Notes: generated by a model not told the origin, from the sequence alone. DNA of 64,000 nt from Atopsyche davidsoni (GCA_022113835.1 JAILWY010000010.1:14317501-14381500); one strand, 5' to 3'. Positions 1-11,842 are shown, numbered from the stretch's first letter. Numbers and translations are program-made.

Positions 1-2050
1 TTTGTTCAAATTTAGTACATTTTTGTAGCAACTAGAAAATTAATAAAAGAATCAAATATCGCCAAATATTATTCAAAAAATCACAAAAAACTGATAAACA
101 TTAAGTTTTTTAAATAATGTCTTCACGTGTCACGATATATAATTGAAAATTTAAGGCTTATTAAGTTCACACTTCGCTTTGAAAATATCTATATCAGAAA
201 ATTAATCATAATTTTTGCTAATTCTTCAACATAAAGCTGTTCCTGGTTTTGAACTCCGGTATCAGAGAGGCTAATATATAGTCTGGGGACTGAATACAAA
301 CGACTCGGTCTTCGGGTCGTAACTCGTAACGCCCCGTTGCGTGGTTCAGCGGCCAACTATCGAGCAGAGTACACCAAATGGTCGACGCTCAATCCACGCA
401 TTCATGAAATACGTTTGGCAAAATCATCATCAAAACCTGTTTCAATTTACTACAAGATTAGAGTCCCTTCGCTGTCAATGCTTTATATAGTTTTATATTT
501 TCAGTTTTTGCATAAACTCGAAGTACTTTGTCATAAATTTTATAAAATTATGTAGGCAATTTAGATCATAATTATGGGACGCACTTTTTTCCATCGAGAC
601 TTAGAATTTTATTAAGCCAAACTTCAAAGTAATTCATTTAGGGTAGCGATAATAATATTTTTATACTAAACACAGCATTTTGAGTTTTATATAGACATCA
701 TTTGGTAGTTATCTTTATACACTTTAAAGTGGCTGAAGTCCATTATATTAAAAAATTCCTAAACTGAATACCTGAACTATTAAATAATTAACTTTTATAA
801 AACTGATGATAATAATGTGTATACGTCTTTAATCATCTACGCATAGTTTTTTGGCATTTCGGATAGAAAAATTTGTTTAATAGTGCACTTGTGGATACAG
901 CAATCATTAACTGCTCCTACTCTCCACCCGTAACCACTCACACCACGTCGCGACACGTTCAAGACATCGTTAACATTGATTATTTTTTTATTATAGAGGT
1001 GCGCGTGATTATAATTTCCAATCTATAATAAAAAAATTAATAAACTTTTATATGTCATTGTTATTCCAAATATTGGTTTATAAATATGTGGCGTTGAAGA
1101 TAATTCACCACGAAACCATCTGATATGTGTGGGATTGTGAAATATTGAATAAAATAAAAATTATACGAAAACCAAAAGTACCCGAGTGCACACTGAATTT
1201 TGTGTTTGCTTTGACCGTGAATTAACGGCTGGTCAGTGGTCAACGGCAAGGGAAAATCTTTTGCGTTTACAACACGTTAGAGTAAACTATCCAAAGAATA
1301 CAAACCATTAGACGTTACATTAAATCTACATCACAAACCCTTAAGTATATTTTAAAATAAATAACTTTTCATAATTCTCTTAAGAATCGTGATATTTAAT
1401 TCAAACTCTTCCTGGTATCTTAAAAGTACTTATAGAAAAGCAAACAAGATGTTTAAGTATGCATTGTAGAACAAGTCTACTTCAAGCAACAAAGTTTTAG
1501 TCCGTGAACATTATAACAGTTTTTTTTTTCATCTGTTTATGGCACAATATGACCATTGCTTATGCAACACATGTAATTATAAATTACTCGCATAACATCG
1601 CATTGCAAATATTTACACCGAACACAAACAAGAGCTTTCTCGTCCAACAAAATATTTGATTTGCTGCACACAATGGCGATTGCGAGCGCAGTGCTTCCAC
1701 ACACGTCAGCCCCCGCTCGTCATGCCTTCTCCACCGCCGGGCAAACAGAAACTGATTGAATATGAATAAATAATGAACGGTATCGACAGTTGATGCGCAG
1801 GCTACGGATACCTTATGCTCTCCAGATATGATATCAAACATCATTATTAATCAGTACGGTATATATTCGCTAAAATTTCTTTTTTTTTACATTTACAATA
1901 ATTAACAACTTTTGGGTTTTGGCTCGTCGCAAAGCTGATATTTTGTCTTGTGCCCCAGCGATCATATCAGAATAAGTACACGTGGGGCATTTGATTGATC
2001 ATCATAAACATCAGTCAATCTTACGCCAAAAAAATGCTCAAACGTTTTTT
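1..2050. other. AT-rich non-coding stretch with three small GC islets
   Basis: No convincing gene is seen. GC-richer patches lie near 300-360, 900-960 and 1660-1745. The last contains a 28-codon plus-strand frame (1673-1759) with an ATGG start context and an alanine-rich start, too short to call. The rest is AT-rich sequence with poly-T runs. Confidence 0.5.
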
Positions 2051-2057
2051 TGTGTCG

Positions 2058-2059
<2 letters not shown>

Positions 2060-2111
<52 letters not shown>
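2060..2111. repeat. (TA)n microsatellite, about 26 units
   Basis: An uninterrupted alternating TA tract read directly from the sequence, followed by TTTTAGATATT. Likely polymorphic and cruciform-prone. Confidence 0.95.
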
Positions 2112-2114
<3 letters not shown>

Positions 2115-2778
2115 AGATATTGTATGAAAAAAATATTTTTATTTTATTTATAAAAAAAGATCATTAAATCATTCTGTTACGCATAGATATACTTACTAAC
2201 ATGTTTTATTTTTAGTTTTGTTGTTAAATGTATTTTTGTTACAGATTCAAAACTGTATGTGTATCATAGCTACAATATTATTATCTTTTTATATAAAATA
2301 AAACACACGATTGATGAATTTTTAATTAATTCAAATCTATTCAATGAGTTTTCTACTCGAGATGAATTATTCTTTCATTTAAAATTTTTCCATTGATGTA
2401 ATATTTATATTCAACGGTCTTCTGTGTCTTCTCAGTATTTGATTTTTACTTTTTGAAATTTATATCTTCAAATTAGGTCATGAAATGTTTTGCATACTAC
2501 TACCATCACTCAATTCTTAATATCATAATAACCATATTTAAAAATAAAATATTTTTTTTAGAATTGACAAAACTTTGTAGCTTTTGACACAAGTTTTTGA
2601 ATATCTTCTTCATCGAGTGTCTCTCCTCGGAGGAGGTTGGCGACCGTTTCACTAAGCATATACTCATGCTGAGCCAGTGTTCATGGTTTTCAAAGGGGTA
2701 AATAGTGCATAAAATATGCGTATTGCTACTACCCAATAACATTATTATAAAACCTTTCCTTACAAAGCTCTGATCTGA

Positions 2779-2961
2779 AAGTTAAGATCTGATACTCCTT
2801 CTGCAGCAAGCTACAAAAACAATTGCAGGACCCCCCCCTACATCGACAAGGTACTTCCAGAGCACGTCCCTCCACAATCATTCCAAGTCCACTACTCCAT
2901 TACTGATCCTTCACACACACTTAGGGTAAAGAATGGCAGCTATGCACTAGCAACTGAATGA
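2779..2961 (+). CDS. Coding-like fragment, unknown protein
   Basis: A 60-codon open frame ending in TGA at 2959-2961, with no ATG at its start. It therefore could only be an internal or terminal exon or a relic. The frame crosses a C8 run at 2831-2838, coding for Pro-Pro, and continues with a mixed, hydrophilic composition (for example the peptide YIDKVLPEHVPP) that is less N/K/I/F-rich than most frames in this AT-rich DNA. A possible acceptor, AATTGCAG, lies just before the C run (2821-2828). I do not recognise the peptide. It may be a decayed mobile-element fragment or a chance frame. Confidence 0.15.
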   Translation, partial: KLRSDTPSAASYKNNCRTPPYIDKVLPEHVPPQSFQVHYSITDPSHTLRVKNGSYALATE

Positions 2962-3543
2962 GGAGAGCGGTGAAGTATGTTTTGAATATATAATTTATAA
3001 TTTTATTTTTATTTTACCGAAGTGTCTTGTTATTTACTTTAAATAAGTTTCTGAGCGGTCTTATTAATTCAGAAAGAAGTATTTGAGCGTATTTGTTATA
3101 AAATTAAGTTCTCAATCTGTTAAAATAATATAAGAAAACAAGTTCACAATTTTTTTTTAAATTATGCCTCTCAATATGAGATCATATTTCAGGTTCCTTG
3201 TAATACTTTTAAGAAATAACAAGTTTTCTCGTTCAACATTGTTGAATATTTTAGTCCTGAAACTTATCTACATAGCAGATCTTGAAGACTCGATGGTTCT
3301 TACACTTTTCAAAAGCTTCAAGTCTTCTTGTCTCGTTGAAAGTAGTCTAGAATTTTACTTTATTTTAAACACCAGTATCTTATTACAACGGATCAGATTC
3401 TCAAGTATAAATAAACTTGCTCGCGCTATTTTGATAGCATTTTCAAACGAAAATTTTTGTTTGAAAATACCAACCAGACAGTTTGGCAAAATCAGTTACA
3501 AATAAAATAAAACGAGGAACAATCACAAGGAAAATTATTTTTG

Positions 3544-3590
3544 AAATATCAAAATGGAATTGCAACTAGTACTTTCTGTCAAGAATATTT
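3544..3590 (+). repeat. Dispersed repeat, diverged copy 1
   Basis: Shares an approximate core with three other places in the window (7541-7600, 27706-27750, and inverted at 61010-61050). The core runs roughly AAATGGAATTCCACCAAG then TACTCTCTGTCAAAAATATT. This copy has GGAATTGCAACTAG in place of GGAATTCCACCAAG and is the most diverged. It is probably part of a small non-autonomous element family. Confidence 0.5.
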
Positions 3591-4217
3591 ATAAATAATA
3601 AATAAAATTTTCACACAAAACAACAAAAGATTTTCGACAAGGCTAGTTTTTCAAGGGGTTGAAAGAAAAAATCCTCTACCTTTTTTTTTTTAGAATTGAT
3701 TTCATTTTTTTAATTAAATTGAAGCGCTTTACTTAAAAACTTCTGTTTAGATTTACATTTATTACTCACTATGCCTTTAGCACAAGCTTGAATTGTTTTA
3801 TTCAATAAATTAATATTTTAACATGTAGTTAGCAATAAATTATCTTGGGTTGTTTGTCACAATACGAATGTAATTACGTTGTTCATCTATGTGTTTGAAT
3901 GAATAACTTGACTGATTTTTTTTAAATAGAAAACGGTTAGCAATAATATCAATTAGATATAAATCATTTTAATGTTAAAAACATCGAATATTTTAATTTA
4001 GATAAATATATTTATTTACGAACATAAAATCAAGTTTTCAAACGTGCTACAAGCTAGTTACTATAAAAACCTGCATATCTTTTTTGAAACAGGGTTCAAT
4101 TTATTTATGTTGATACAACATCATATTTTACATTTTGACTAAAAATATTCGATTAATCAAAAAAAAATGTTAGATATGGATGGAATGTTCAAATGACAAT
4201 TGTCCAATAATTATTAA

Positions 4218-4439
4218 ACCAACAACAATGGGTCGTCGGTTTTCGAAATCCCAGGCGCATCCAACTCGTTAGTAAGTTGGACGTCTTCCGTTTCTCTGGA
4301 TCTCCCCTTGTTATCTAAGGGGCGAGGGTCCAGCACCCCCACCACCCCTGGTTTAGGCGGTCAGAACATCTTGGTGCCGCATATCACCAAACCTCAGCGC
4401 CATTCTAATGAACTCCGCCGTGACGCCAGGACTGAATGA
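4218..4439 (+). CDS. Coding-like fragment in a GC islet, unknown protein
   Basis: A 73-codon frame without an ATG start that ends in TGA at 4437-4439. It spans an islet of about 50 percent GC in AT-rich surroundings. The translation is Ser/Thr/Pro/Gly-rich with a basic C-terminus. The islet also holds a small perfect hairpin, CCCCTT-N7-AAGGGG, at 4305-4323. Higher GC lowers stop frequency, so a frame of this length is weak evidence. An exon, a retroelement relic or a regulatory islet are all possible. Confidence 0.13.
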   Translation, partial: TNNNGSSVFEIPGASNSLVSWTSSVSLDLPLLSKGRGSSTPTTPGLGGQNILVPHITKPQRHSNELRRDARTE

Positions 4440-4999
4440 TTTTTTGTTCAACCTAAACAGTTCGAACAGTTTAATAAACCTGTTTAAAAAACCTAAAAAG
4501 TTCTACCTCGGATATTTATTAATTTACGATTCTCAATCTTATTTTAACATCAAAAGTACAGTGCCATTAACTAATTTTATTAATTACATAAGTGAGTTCA
4601 TGTATGTGTAATTATGTTTTATCCGAATGTATGCTGTTGATCAAAAAACTTTTAAACTTTTAAAGGAATTTTTACTTTCAGCATATACCACAATGGCGGA
4701 GATTTGCTCGATCATTACTAGGTTTATTCAAGCATTGTACTCGATTGTATTCAAGCCTGTAATAAACTTACAGATGGATAAACACGACAATTTTCCTTGA
4801 AATTGGAATATTAAACATCGTTAATATTAATAATAAAATATAATGATAGATAGTAAAATAATTAATTTAAAGGCGTTTTCTGGTTTCACTTATAGATTTT
4901 CAGTGGGTTTATCTGGTTCTAAGAAATAGTACCCCTCATTTTGAATTCGAGCCGCAGAGTATATCTGTAGGCATTGAAACTAACTCATCGTCTCTCTGT

Positions 5000-5990
5000 T
5001 ACAACAACAAACAGAATCTACGAAGCCTAAAGCCGGACGCACCGCAGGCTATTTCAGATTGAAATCTGACGACCAATCTTCCTCCGACCACCGACCATAT
5101 CAACAATAATAATAATGGGCTATAACACTCTTGCCTCAGATTATACACATACAGAGATAGGACTGGGGATAACACAGAAAAATCTACCGTAACCTAACCC
5201 ATCTATAAAACTACTGGCTCCAAATTACAAAGATAAGGGTGTAAGATATCTACCAACCAAAAATGTAGAGAAAACTAACATAGGCAGTAGTGCTTACTAA
5301 TCTAGGATGAGACACTTACTAACATGGGAATTCAGATAATAATAGTCTCTGCAATAAAAAAAATATTTCAGATTATTTTTCTAGCATGAAAAGACCTATA
5401 TTTTTATAATCAATTAGCATTCTGTTTTTCTAATTCTAGTTTTCAAAATTCTGTTTTTAGCATTCTTAAAACTCATTTCTAGAAATAAATATAAATGTAA
5501 AATAGCTCATGAATGCATTATAATATTTATGTTCCTAAGAAAATATCCTTTCTTAAATATAATTTATTATTTGACTGTATTTATTTTATAAGCAAAATTA
5601 CTTACACAAACTGATTTTCGTAGCTTTATAACTCTCGGTATTATTAATTTTAATTGAATTCAACTCATAAAGAAGTTGAACAAAATACTCAGGATAAATT
5701 ATTTTCAATTAAATTTTTGTCATAGAAATAAAAAATTTTAAATTAAGATTTGGACATATAATCAAAAAACATTTCCGTAAATTGGTACGACCTTTTCAGT
5801 ACATCATTAAAAAATGCAAAAAAATTAGAGATTTTCAATTCCGGGACAAATCTTACGTAAAATTTATAAAATAACATTAAAATTGGTACCAAAATATGCT
5901 AAAATTACATATTGTCTGAATTTATATCTCGGTATTATAATTTGAGTTTTGATTGGCACGCGTACCAAAAACGGCAAATACGTTTCTATG
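5000..5990. other. AT-rich non-coding stretch
   Basis: No supportable gene. A phrase AATAATGGGCTATA at about 5110 recurs at about 13555, suggesting a short shared repeat. Confidence 0.4.
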
Positions 5991-5995
5991 CATTT

Positions 5996-6080
5996 TGAAA
6001 CGAAACAATTGAATTATTATTAGGCATGGAAATTATTATGTATTTTACATACCTTATAATAATTCAATCGTTTCGTTTCA
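5996..6080. repeat. Foldback (inverted repeat) element, 85 bp
   Basis: The left arm starts TGAAACGAAACAATTGAATT at 5996. The reverse complement of the right arm, which ends at 6080, starts TGAAACGAAACGATTGAATT. The arms are about 33 bases each with few mismatches, around a short AT-rich centre. This is a MITE-like or cruciform-forming palindrome. No clear target-site duplication was seen. Confidence 0.8.
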
Positions 6081-6179
6081 TTTTTTTTAACAATGAACAG
6101 TGCTCTAAGAATATCTTAATAATATATGTGAGTATAAATTAAGCTTGGTAATGTATACACAAAATAAACAAAGAGAAAT

Positions 6180-6480
6180 CTTAGTGTGAAGGAAAGTGCT
6201 GTCTTGGGGGGTGAACGTATGGCTGACGTCAGACGAGCAGCAGCAGAAAGCCGGAGGTGCGATATGCGGGGCCGGGGCAGGGGCCGGGGCAGGGGCCGGG
6301 GCAGGGGCCGGGGCAGGGGCCAGGCCCGTCTCCCTCGTCCGCCATCAGTCCCCGCGCAGTAATTAACCATGGCCGCATGCTCCCGGCAGCTCCCGACCGA
6401 GCAAGCCGGAAAGAGAATTATTTACACGTCACCCTGCTTTACGTACACCTACAGGGTGCCTCCGCAGGGTGTGTAATCGA
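6180..6480. promoter_or_regulatory. GC islet with CRE palindrome and G-rich minisatellite
   Basis: A sharply GC-richer segment in AT-rich DNA. It holds a perfect CRE palindrome TGACGTCA at 6224-6231, a GC-rich minisatellite at 6268-6321 and three CAGGGTG/CACCCTG motifs between 6430 and 6471. Open frames on both strands (for example 6257-6547 plus, with a GQGP-type repeat) are by-products of the minisatellite. It is a plausible promoter or enhancer islet, but no transcript evidence exists. Confidence 0.3.
6268..6321 (+). repeat. GC-rich minisatellite, 12-base unit x 4.5
   Basis: Four perfect tandem copies of GGGGCCGGGGCA (6268-6315) plus a half copy. More than four G4 runs are separated by two-base loops, so the plus strand has strong G-quadruplex potential. 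Confidence 0.95.
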
Positions 6481-6789
6481 GCCTCACCCAACCTCACTTG
6501 TTCAGACAAGTTGCTTAACCGACACAGTGCAGATCCAAATTACCTAATCGAGACTGGAAGAATAGTTTTAACCAAAAAGGGACGGGTTTTTGATCAGAAT
6601 ATAAAGTCATCGCATATTTTTTTGCAGGCTGCTGTAAAATTTATGGTGCATTATATACACTACAGCGAGTAAGATAAGGTTGGGTAAATATAATCTTTGA
6701 TGAGGGCTAAACAGCTTACGGTGTGAATTGGTCGAAAATGACGATATTACAAAGTAAAAATATGATTTTAGACAATAAAAAATAATAAC

Positions 6790-6815
6790 TATATATATAT
6801 ATATATATATATATA
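6790..6815. repeat. (TA)n microsatellite
   Basis: Alternating TA tract of about 13 units, read directly. Confidence 0.95.
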
Positions 6816-7540
6816 CTGTACATAAATTTTACCACACTTTATCGTGACAAATAATAATGGGCATACCATAATTTTTAACTACTATTCACATCTTTTATAG
6901 TAAAATTATTCATATTAATTATTGACTCTACTCCAATTTTCACTATCTACATCTTCGATTCATTAGCCACATTGATTGCAACGTAAAAGTTTATCTAGTA
7001 AATAGTATATTTTTCATCATCCTGTATTTTATCTCTGTGTGCATTATCTGAGTATATTTTTAGGGCAAATTAAACCTAAGGATTTTACTTTCATCCCTCT
7101 TCTGAAAGGGTCGCCGTTACGCAGTGTAGCTGAGGATGTATCCGCCATACCGGGTACTCACCTTCTGCAGAAGACCCTGTACATGGGTAATCCTAGAATC
7201 TATCTACCACTATGAATAAAGCTCATATTTCTGAGATTGAATATCACAGTGAGAGCCATAGTTATTCCCGTACTGAGAAAATGTTTTTTTTATTTGCATA
7301 CTTTCATACAGTCAAGGCTGGATGATTTATCAATTTTCTAATCCACCCAATTTTTAGCATTTTAAATGTCACTTAAAGTGATCCTTTTAGTTTAATTCAA
7401 AGTTTATTTACTTGATAGCCACTATTAAATAGTTTTATATGCGCCACTATCGTTTTACATCTATATTTCAGTATTGCACATAAGTAATAAATATGAACCG
7501 AGAAACTAGAATAATATGTGAAGTATATAAAAATGTGTTA

Positions 7541-7600
7541 TTTAAAATATTCAAATGGAATTCCACCAAGTACTCTCTGTCAAAAATACTGAATTATTTT
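7541..7600 (+). repeat. Dispersed repeat, copy 2 (well preserved)
   Basis: Contains GGAATTCCACCAAGTACTC followed by TCTGTCAAAAATACTGA. This matches the inverted copy at 61010-61050 almost base for base. The copy begins within TTTAAAATATTC and has no long inverted arm beside it, unlike the 61 kb copy. Confidence 0.65.
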
Positions 7601-7619
7601 AAAGACATATTTACTTTAT

Positions 7620-8780
7620 TTTATCCATTTCCACTTATAGATTGATGACTGAGAAGATTTATATTGCATTTTTGTTTAAGTAGTAGAACGCCTTCGTCTC
7701 CGAACACCCAATAATAGGAACGGGAAAATAGACTACGTATCTACTTTTGTTTGGTTTCTATTTGTCTGCTTATTATTTTTCTCTAAGCGCACGATGTAAG
7801 ATGCTTTGTTATATCAAAAAATTCTCGTAAAATATTTTTGAAACAAATTTAATTGCTCTGATATTTTTGCTTACAACTTACTTCTAAGAACAGAATATAC
7901 TTTTGATCCCAATTAAATTAAGAGTCCTATCTACTGATAAATGGAACCTATTTACTAATTAAAACACAGTATTTTACTTGATTTACTGTCAATAAAAATA
8001 TTAAATCATAAATTAAATTAATTTAAATCAATTTACTAATGAAAGTATCGAAGGCTTAAATTGACCATAATCAGATTAGAGAATAAACAGTCATAGCTTT
8101 TCAAATTACATGTATTTCGTTTTAAGTATTATAATATAATTGAAATAATTTGTATCTAAAGTATAAATATATATATATATTTGTGTGTGTACATAAAGTA
8201 AAAATATGCGCATTGTAAAATTTGTAAAGATAAAAACTATATTCTGAGGTTATGGAAGCAGCATTTGACATCAATAACTCACAGCAGCTTAATGGATTAA
8301 TATTCACTCTAGTTTAAGAAATTAATTTTGATAGCCATATGTCAGCAACACGTCTAAGTCTAAGCCTACATTTCAAAAGACTGATTGGAAAACTTCTCAG
8401 TCGCATGGAGTACACAGAAAAACCAAAAGGGATGACTAAGCAAAGAATCTTACGGCGAGTGGATATTTTTTATACTGAGTAGTATTTTTCTTGCTCATAG
8501 AACCACATTAGCTTTGTGCACAGCAAAAAAACACGATCAAAATAACACAAATAAATTTAAATATTTGAATTTTAAAATACTTCTCTACTTCTAAAAGTTG
8601 TAAAAAACCAGTACTCATTTTGTCTAAGTGAAAAAATTATAAATCAAGAAAACAAAACCAGGCGTATCTCAAAAGCAGTAGAATCTTTTTTTATATTTAT
8701 TTTTTTTATTTTATTAAAATAGACCGTCAAAATGTTCACACACGCAAGTTTTTCAGGCACTTTTAATTTGTTCGTGTTAC
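7620..8780. other. AT-rich non-coding stretch
   Basis: No gene seen. It contains a short (TA)n/(TG)n junction at about 8167-8190 and AT-rich low-complexity DNA. Confidence 0.4.
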
Positions 8781-8794
8781 TTCCCAACTGAACT

Positions 8795-8965
8795 TACTCT
8801 CACCCCCGCACGCGACGGTCCAAGCTAATTCCCCTGCAAACAGCGCCCGTATGCGAGCAGAGGCCTCCGGGTGCAGCGAGGGCTCAATCGGCCCTTTCGC
8901 CGCTCTCGGGACAATCGGTCATCGAGTTATATTACATCCGGGTACGGTTTATTGTTCACCACGAC
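8795..8965. other. GC islet with minus-strand splice-donor candidate
   Basis: GC- and CpG-rich patch. On the minus strand one frame is open from 8918 down to 8798 and meets a donor-like GAGA|GTAAGT (intron side at 8797). The other minus frames contain stops. The deduced 40-residue peptide is not recognised and no good acceptor was found upstream, so an exon call is weak. A conserved regulatory element is equally possible. Confidence 0.25.
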
Positions 8966-9100
8966 TCAAGGGCGCTCATTCATTACAATTGTTTATTGTA
9001 TAACCTATAACCTCACAGCTTGCTCTTTTATTTATTTTATTGATCGGGAAAGAACCGTTTCTGCAAACTGGCTTTACAAACATGGCGATGGTTTTTTTTT

Positions 9101-9118
9101 TTTGCGCACATGCGCAAA
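9101..9118. promoter_or_regulatory. Perfect palindrome resembling an NRF1/Ewg site
   Basis: TTTGCGCA-CA-TGCGCAAA is a perfect inverted repeat with a two-base spacer. The half-sites GCGCA and TGCGC are those of the NRF-1/erect-wing motif (YGCGCAYGCGCR), but the spacer is two bases longer than the canonical site. Binding is inference. Confidence 0.25.
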
Positions 9119-9149
9119 GTCGGAGCTCTCAATAAGATACTAGATTCAA

Positions 9150-10950
9150 TTATCAAGAATATAACTCTAATTTAATCACAGATGTACAAGAATACTTTTT
9201 TTCAATTAGAATTTATTTTTAAAAGAAATAAATTTACTTTATAAACAAAAATAGACGCCAAAAAAGGTTATTACGTTTTTATAGGCGATTTTTTTACAAA
9301 AAATAATTTCTGTAAATATTATGCCTATAAGTATTTTTATTCCTATTTGGTATTTAGCATAAATTTGTTATTAAATACAAAATAGAAATGTTTTATTTAA
9401 TTCTTAAGTGAATCAATTTATTGCGACATGCATTGTAGATGGACGATTATGTTATACGTCTATTAATAAACTGTTCAATCACATATCGCTTGCTTTCATG
9501 CATGACTCTATTGTGTCCACTTGTGTACCACTTGACGTTTGAACCCTGAGAATGTAATGGAGTTCATACAGCGTAAACATATTAATAGATACTTATTTAT
9601 TTCGACAGTTCCATTTTCTTTTGTCCCTTCCCGCACTGAATTGACTCATTTTGGAATATCAATTTAATATATTATTGCACATAACCATTTAATAAATTCT
9701 ATAAAATAGCATAAGATATCACAATCATAGACTATGGACTTTATAAAAAGTAGAACTTAAAGATAATTTTCTTAACTTTCGAAAGCCGATAACAATTAAT
9801 AATAAAAAATCTATATTGTTTAATGTTAAGAAGTTACTAGATGTTTTTAGTGATAGTAGTACTATAAAATATTACTTATATAGTACATGTGTACTAAGTA
9901 GTATCTGTCGCGATCGTCGTAGTCTGAGATCGCTGTTTTTATCAACAAAAAAAATCAGACTCCTCAACCGCTTTTGCCCGTGTAACCGATGCGTGAATTC
10001 CCGCAAACTTTTATATCCGGCTGGGAAGGACTAACGTCGGAGCTGCGCCCTTGATGATTTACGACTTCACTTTCTAAGAGTTGGTCACAACCTTTTATTA
10101 TGAATTCTGTACTACCACTACTTTGCATGACGATTCCCATTTCATCTTACAATTTAAAAAAAATATATCTCATTGAAATGCTTGTTAAGCTCAACTTTGA
10201 GGCGATACTAAAATGTATGTTAAAACGGATTATTATTAGAGTTCTCAAATTAAGGAATTTATAAACATCAAATACGATGCATAAGCAAATTAAAATAATT
10301 ATTGAAACAGACGTGCATACTTTGGCGAGAAACTTTCACTATTTATTTTGATATTTTTACTATTATTATTCCTCAAAATGCGATATAAATTAATAAAATA
10401 TATGACTTCGAAAAATCTGGATTGGATTGCTTTTCTAAAGATCTATTTTCACAAATAACATATGTAGTTAGCACACGCTTGCAAATGAGACCGCAGGCTC
10501 GAGGTGGGCCTAGAGCCGCTCAAACAACCCTCTCAGGCTACCACACCATAATTATTACGCGTACTATTTTAAATACTGATATCAAATTTCATATCAATAG
10601 AGAATTATTACAAATATTTTAATTTATTCAAAGAGATTCTTCAGGTAATTTGGTTGTTTAAAGCTATTTTCTACCGTTGAAATATTAATAATTTTCAATG
10701 AAATCGATAACTACCGCACTTTTAAATTAGTGGTCTTTTTCCTGTAAAACCTGTTCAGAAAATCTGTCTTACATTTATTTTTAAAGGGTATATATTAACT
10801 ATAAATGTGTTTATAAAAACAACGATGAAGGTAACATGGAAAGATTCCATAAGGTATGATTTACAATACGTAACTATTCAACTCGAGTATAAATAAAAAG
10901 AAACCAAAAGATTAAAGACGAAAATAAAAAAGAGATATACGTGTTCAGAA
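9150..10950. other. AT-rich non-coding stretch
   Basis: No supportable gene. Short moderate-GC patches occur at about 9900-10070 and 10470-10540 without a convincing frame. Confidence 0.4.
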
Positions 10951-11065
10951 TTCCCACTTCCGGTGCGAATTACATTCTATTTTCAAATTCTGACCTTAAA
11001 CCTTGTACTTACAGGCTATTTGGCATATAAATCGAAAAAGCTCAAAAAATTCCCCCATCTCTTGC

Positions 11066-11084
11066 GGGGTGGGCGGGGGAGGGG
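11066..11084 (+). other. G-quadruplex motif with one-base loops
   Basis: GGGGTGGGCGGGGGAGGGG: four G runs separated by single-base loops, the arrangement expected to be most stable. It lies at the start of a GC islet (about 11060-11310). Confidence 0.7.
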
Positions 11085-11099
11085 ATACAATAAAATATC

Positions 11100-11310
11100 A
11101 CGGGCGCGCAATAATATAATTTGGGGCGGAATTCTTGCTCCACAAATCATTTCCACCCGCGGGCCCCTGATCCGAGGCGGCCCTGCCCGATCGCATCAGT
11201 TGCTCGGCTGGCCTATCGATTTATTGTACACACCAGAGACTCGAAATCAAGGCTGCCCGTCCTGCGCTCCGCTCGCACCGCACTCGGCCTGAGAAGTATC
11301 CTGACTCCGC
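11100..11310. other. GC islet
   Basis: GC-rich, CpG-containing patch. Frames are open on both strands across it (10963-11292 plus, 11221-11454 minus). None starts at a convincing ATG or resembles a known protein, so they are probably composition effects. Confidence 0.35.
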
Positions 11311-11617
11311 ACGGTGCTTTCTGCACACTAACCTATTCAATACTATTCGTGCTGTGTTTCCCGATCCCTTTTTTGATACATAATTATGACTGAGTATCGT
11401 ATATTTCAGGAAAACATTACGAGTACAGTAAAACGACATCGTTTTATACGTCAAAAATAAAAATGATTAAATTTAAGAAACAAAATCATATTCTTTCTCA
11501 GTCAATGAAACATAAAAACTCCCCTTTTAAATATTTTTTTACATGTGTCAAGTAAGGATAATGATAGTAATAAAAATTCTAAAGTATTCTTAAAGTGCTT
11601 GTTTCGTGAAATGGGTA

Positions 11618-11842
11618 ATGTCCGTTCGTGGTAGTACCACCACCTTCTTGTCGGGTGGAGTGAAGAGTGGTGCTCCAGCTTTCTTGCCGCGAGGGACACC
11701 TCAATCTAATCCGCATTATCTTCGGAATCGTTCGCGAGCGTCTGGCCGCCTTGTGACCTTAGGTTCGGTTCCCAGAAGAGTTATTAATAACAACCAAGTA
11801 ACCAACCCCTATCCCTTGCCCAACCACTCTCTGACATACTAA
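11618..11842 (+). CDS. Hypothetical small ORF, 74 aa
   Basis: ATG at 11618 opens a 74-codon frame to TAA at 11840-11842. The peptide is basic and rich in Ser, Pro, Gly and Asn, starting MSVRGSTTTFLSGG. It occupies a GC islet (about 11625-11775). No signal peptide, membrane segment or known motif is seen. A B-box-like GGTTCGGTTCCC at 11763-11774 suggests that part of the islet could instead be a degenerate tRNA-derived repeat. Confidence 0.12.
   Translation: MSVRGSTTTFLSGGVKSGAPAFLPRGTPQSNPHYLRNRSRASGRLVTLGSVPRRVINNNQVTNPYPLPNHSLTY

Noticed and set aside
3164..3505. 113-codon plus-strand open frame beginning with ATG
   Set aside because: The peptide is dominated by Leu, Ile, Phe, Lys and Ser as expected from AT-rich DNA, the antisense frame looks equally plausible, and no domain or splice support was found.
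6116..6547. Proline-rich and GQGP-repeat frames on both strands
   Set aside because: They are translations of the 12-base minisatellite in a GC islet. A repeat unit of length divisible by three stays open in several frames without coding.
9816..10034. 72-codon plus-strand frame in a moderate-GC patch
   Set aside because: No ATG start, no splice signal and no recognisable peptide.
10963..11292. 109-codon plus-strand frame
   Set aside because: No ATG start, passes through a quadruplex motif and a GC islet, and competes with other open frames over the same bases.
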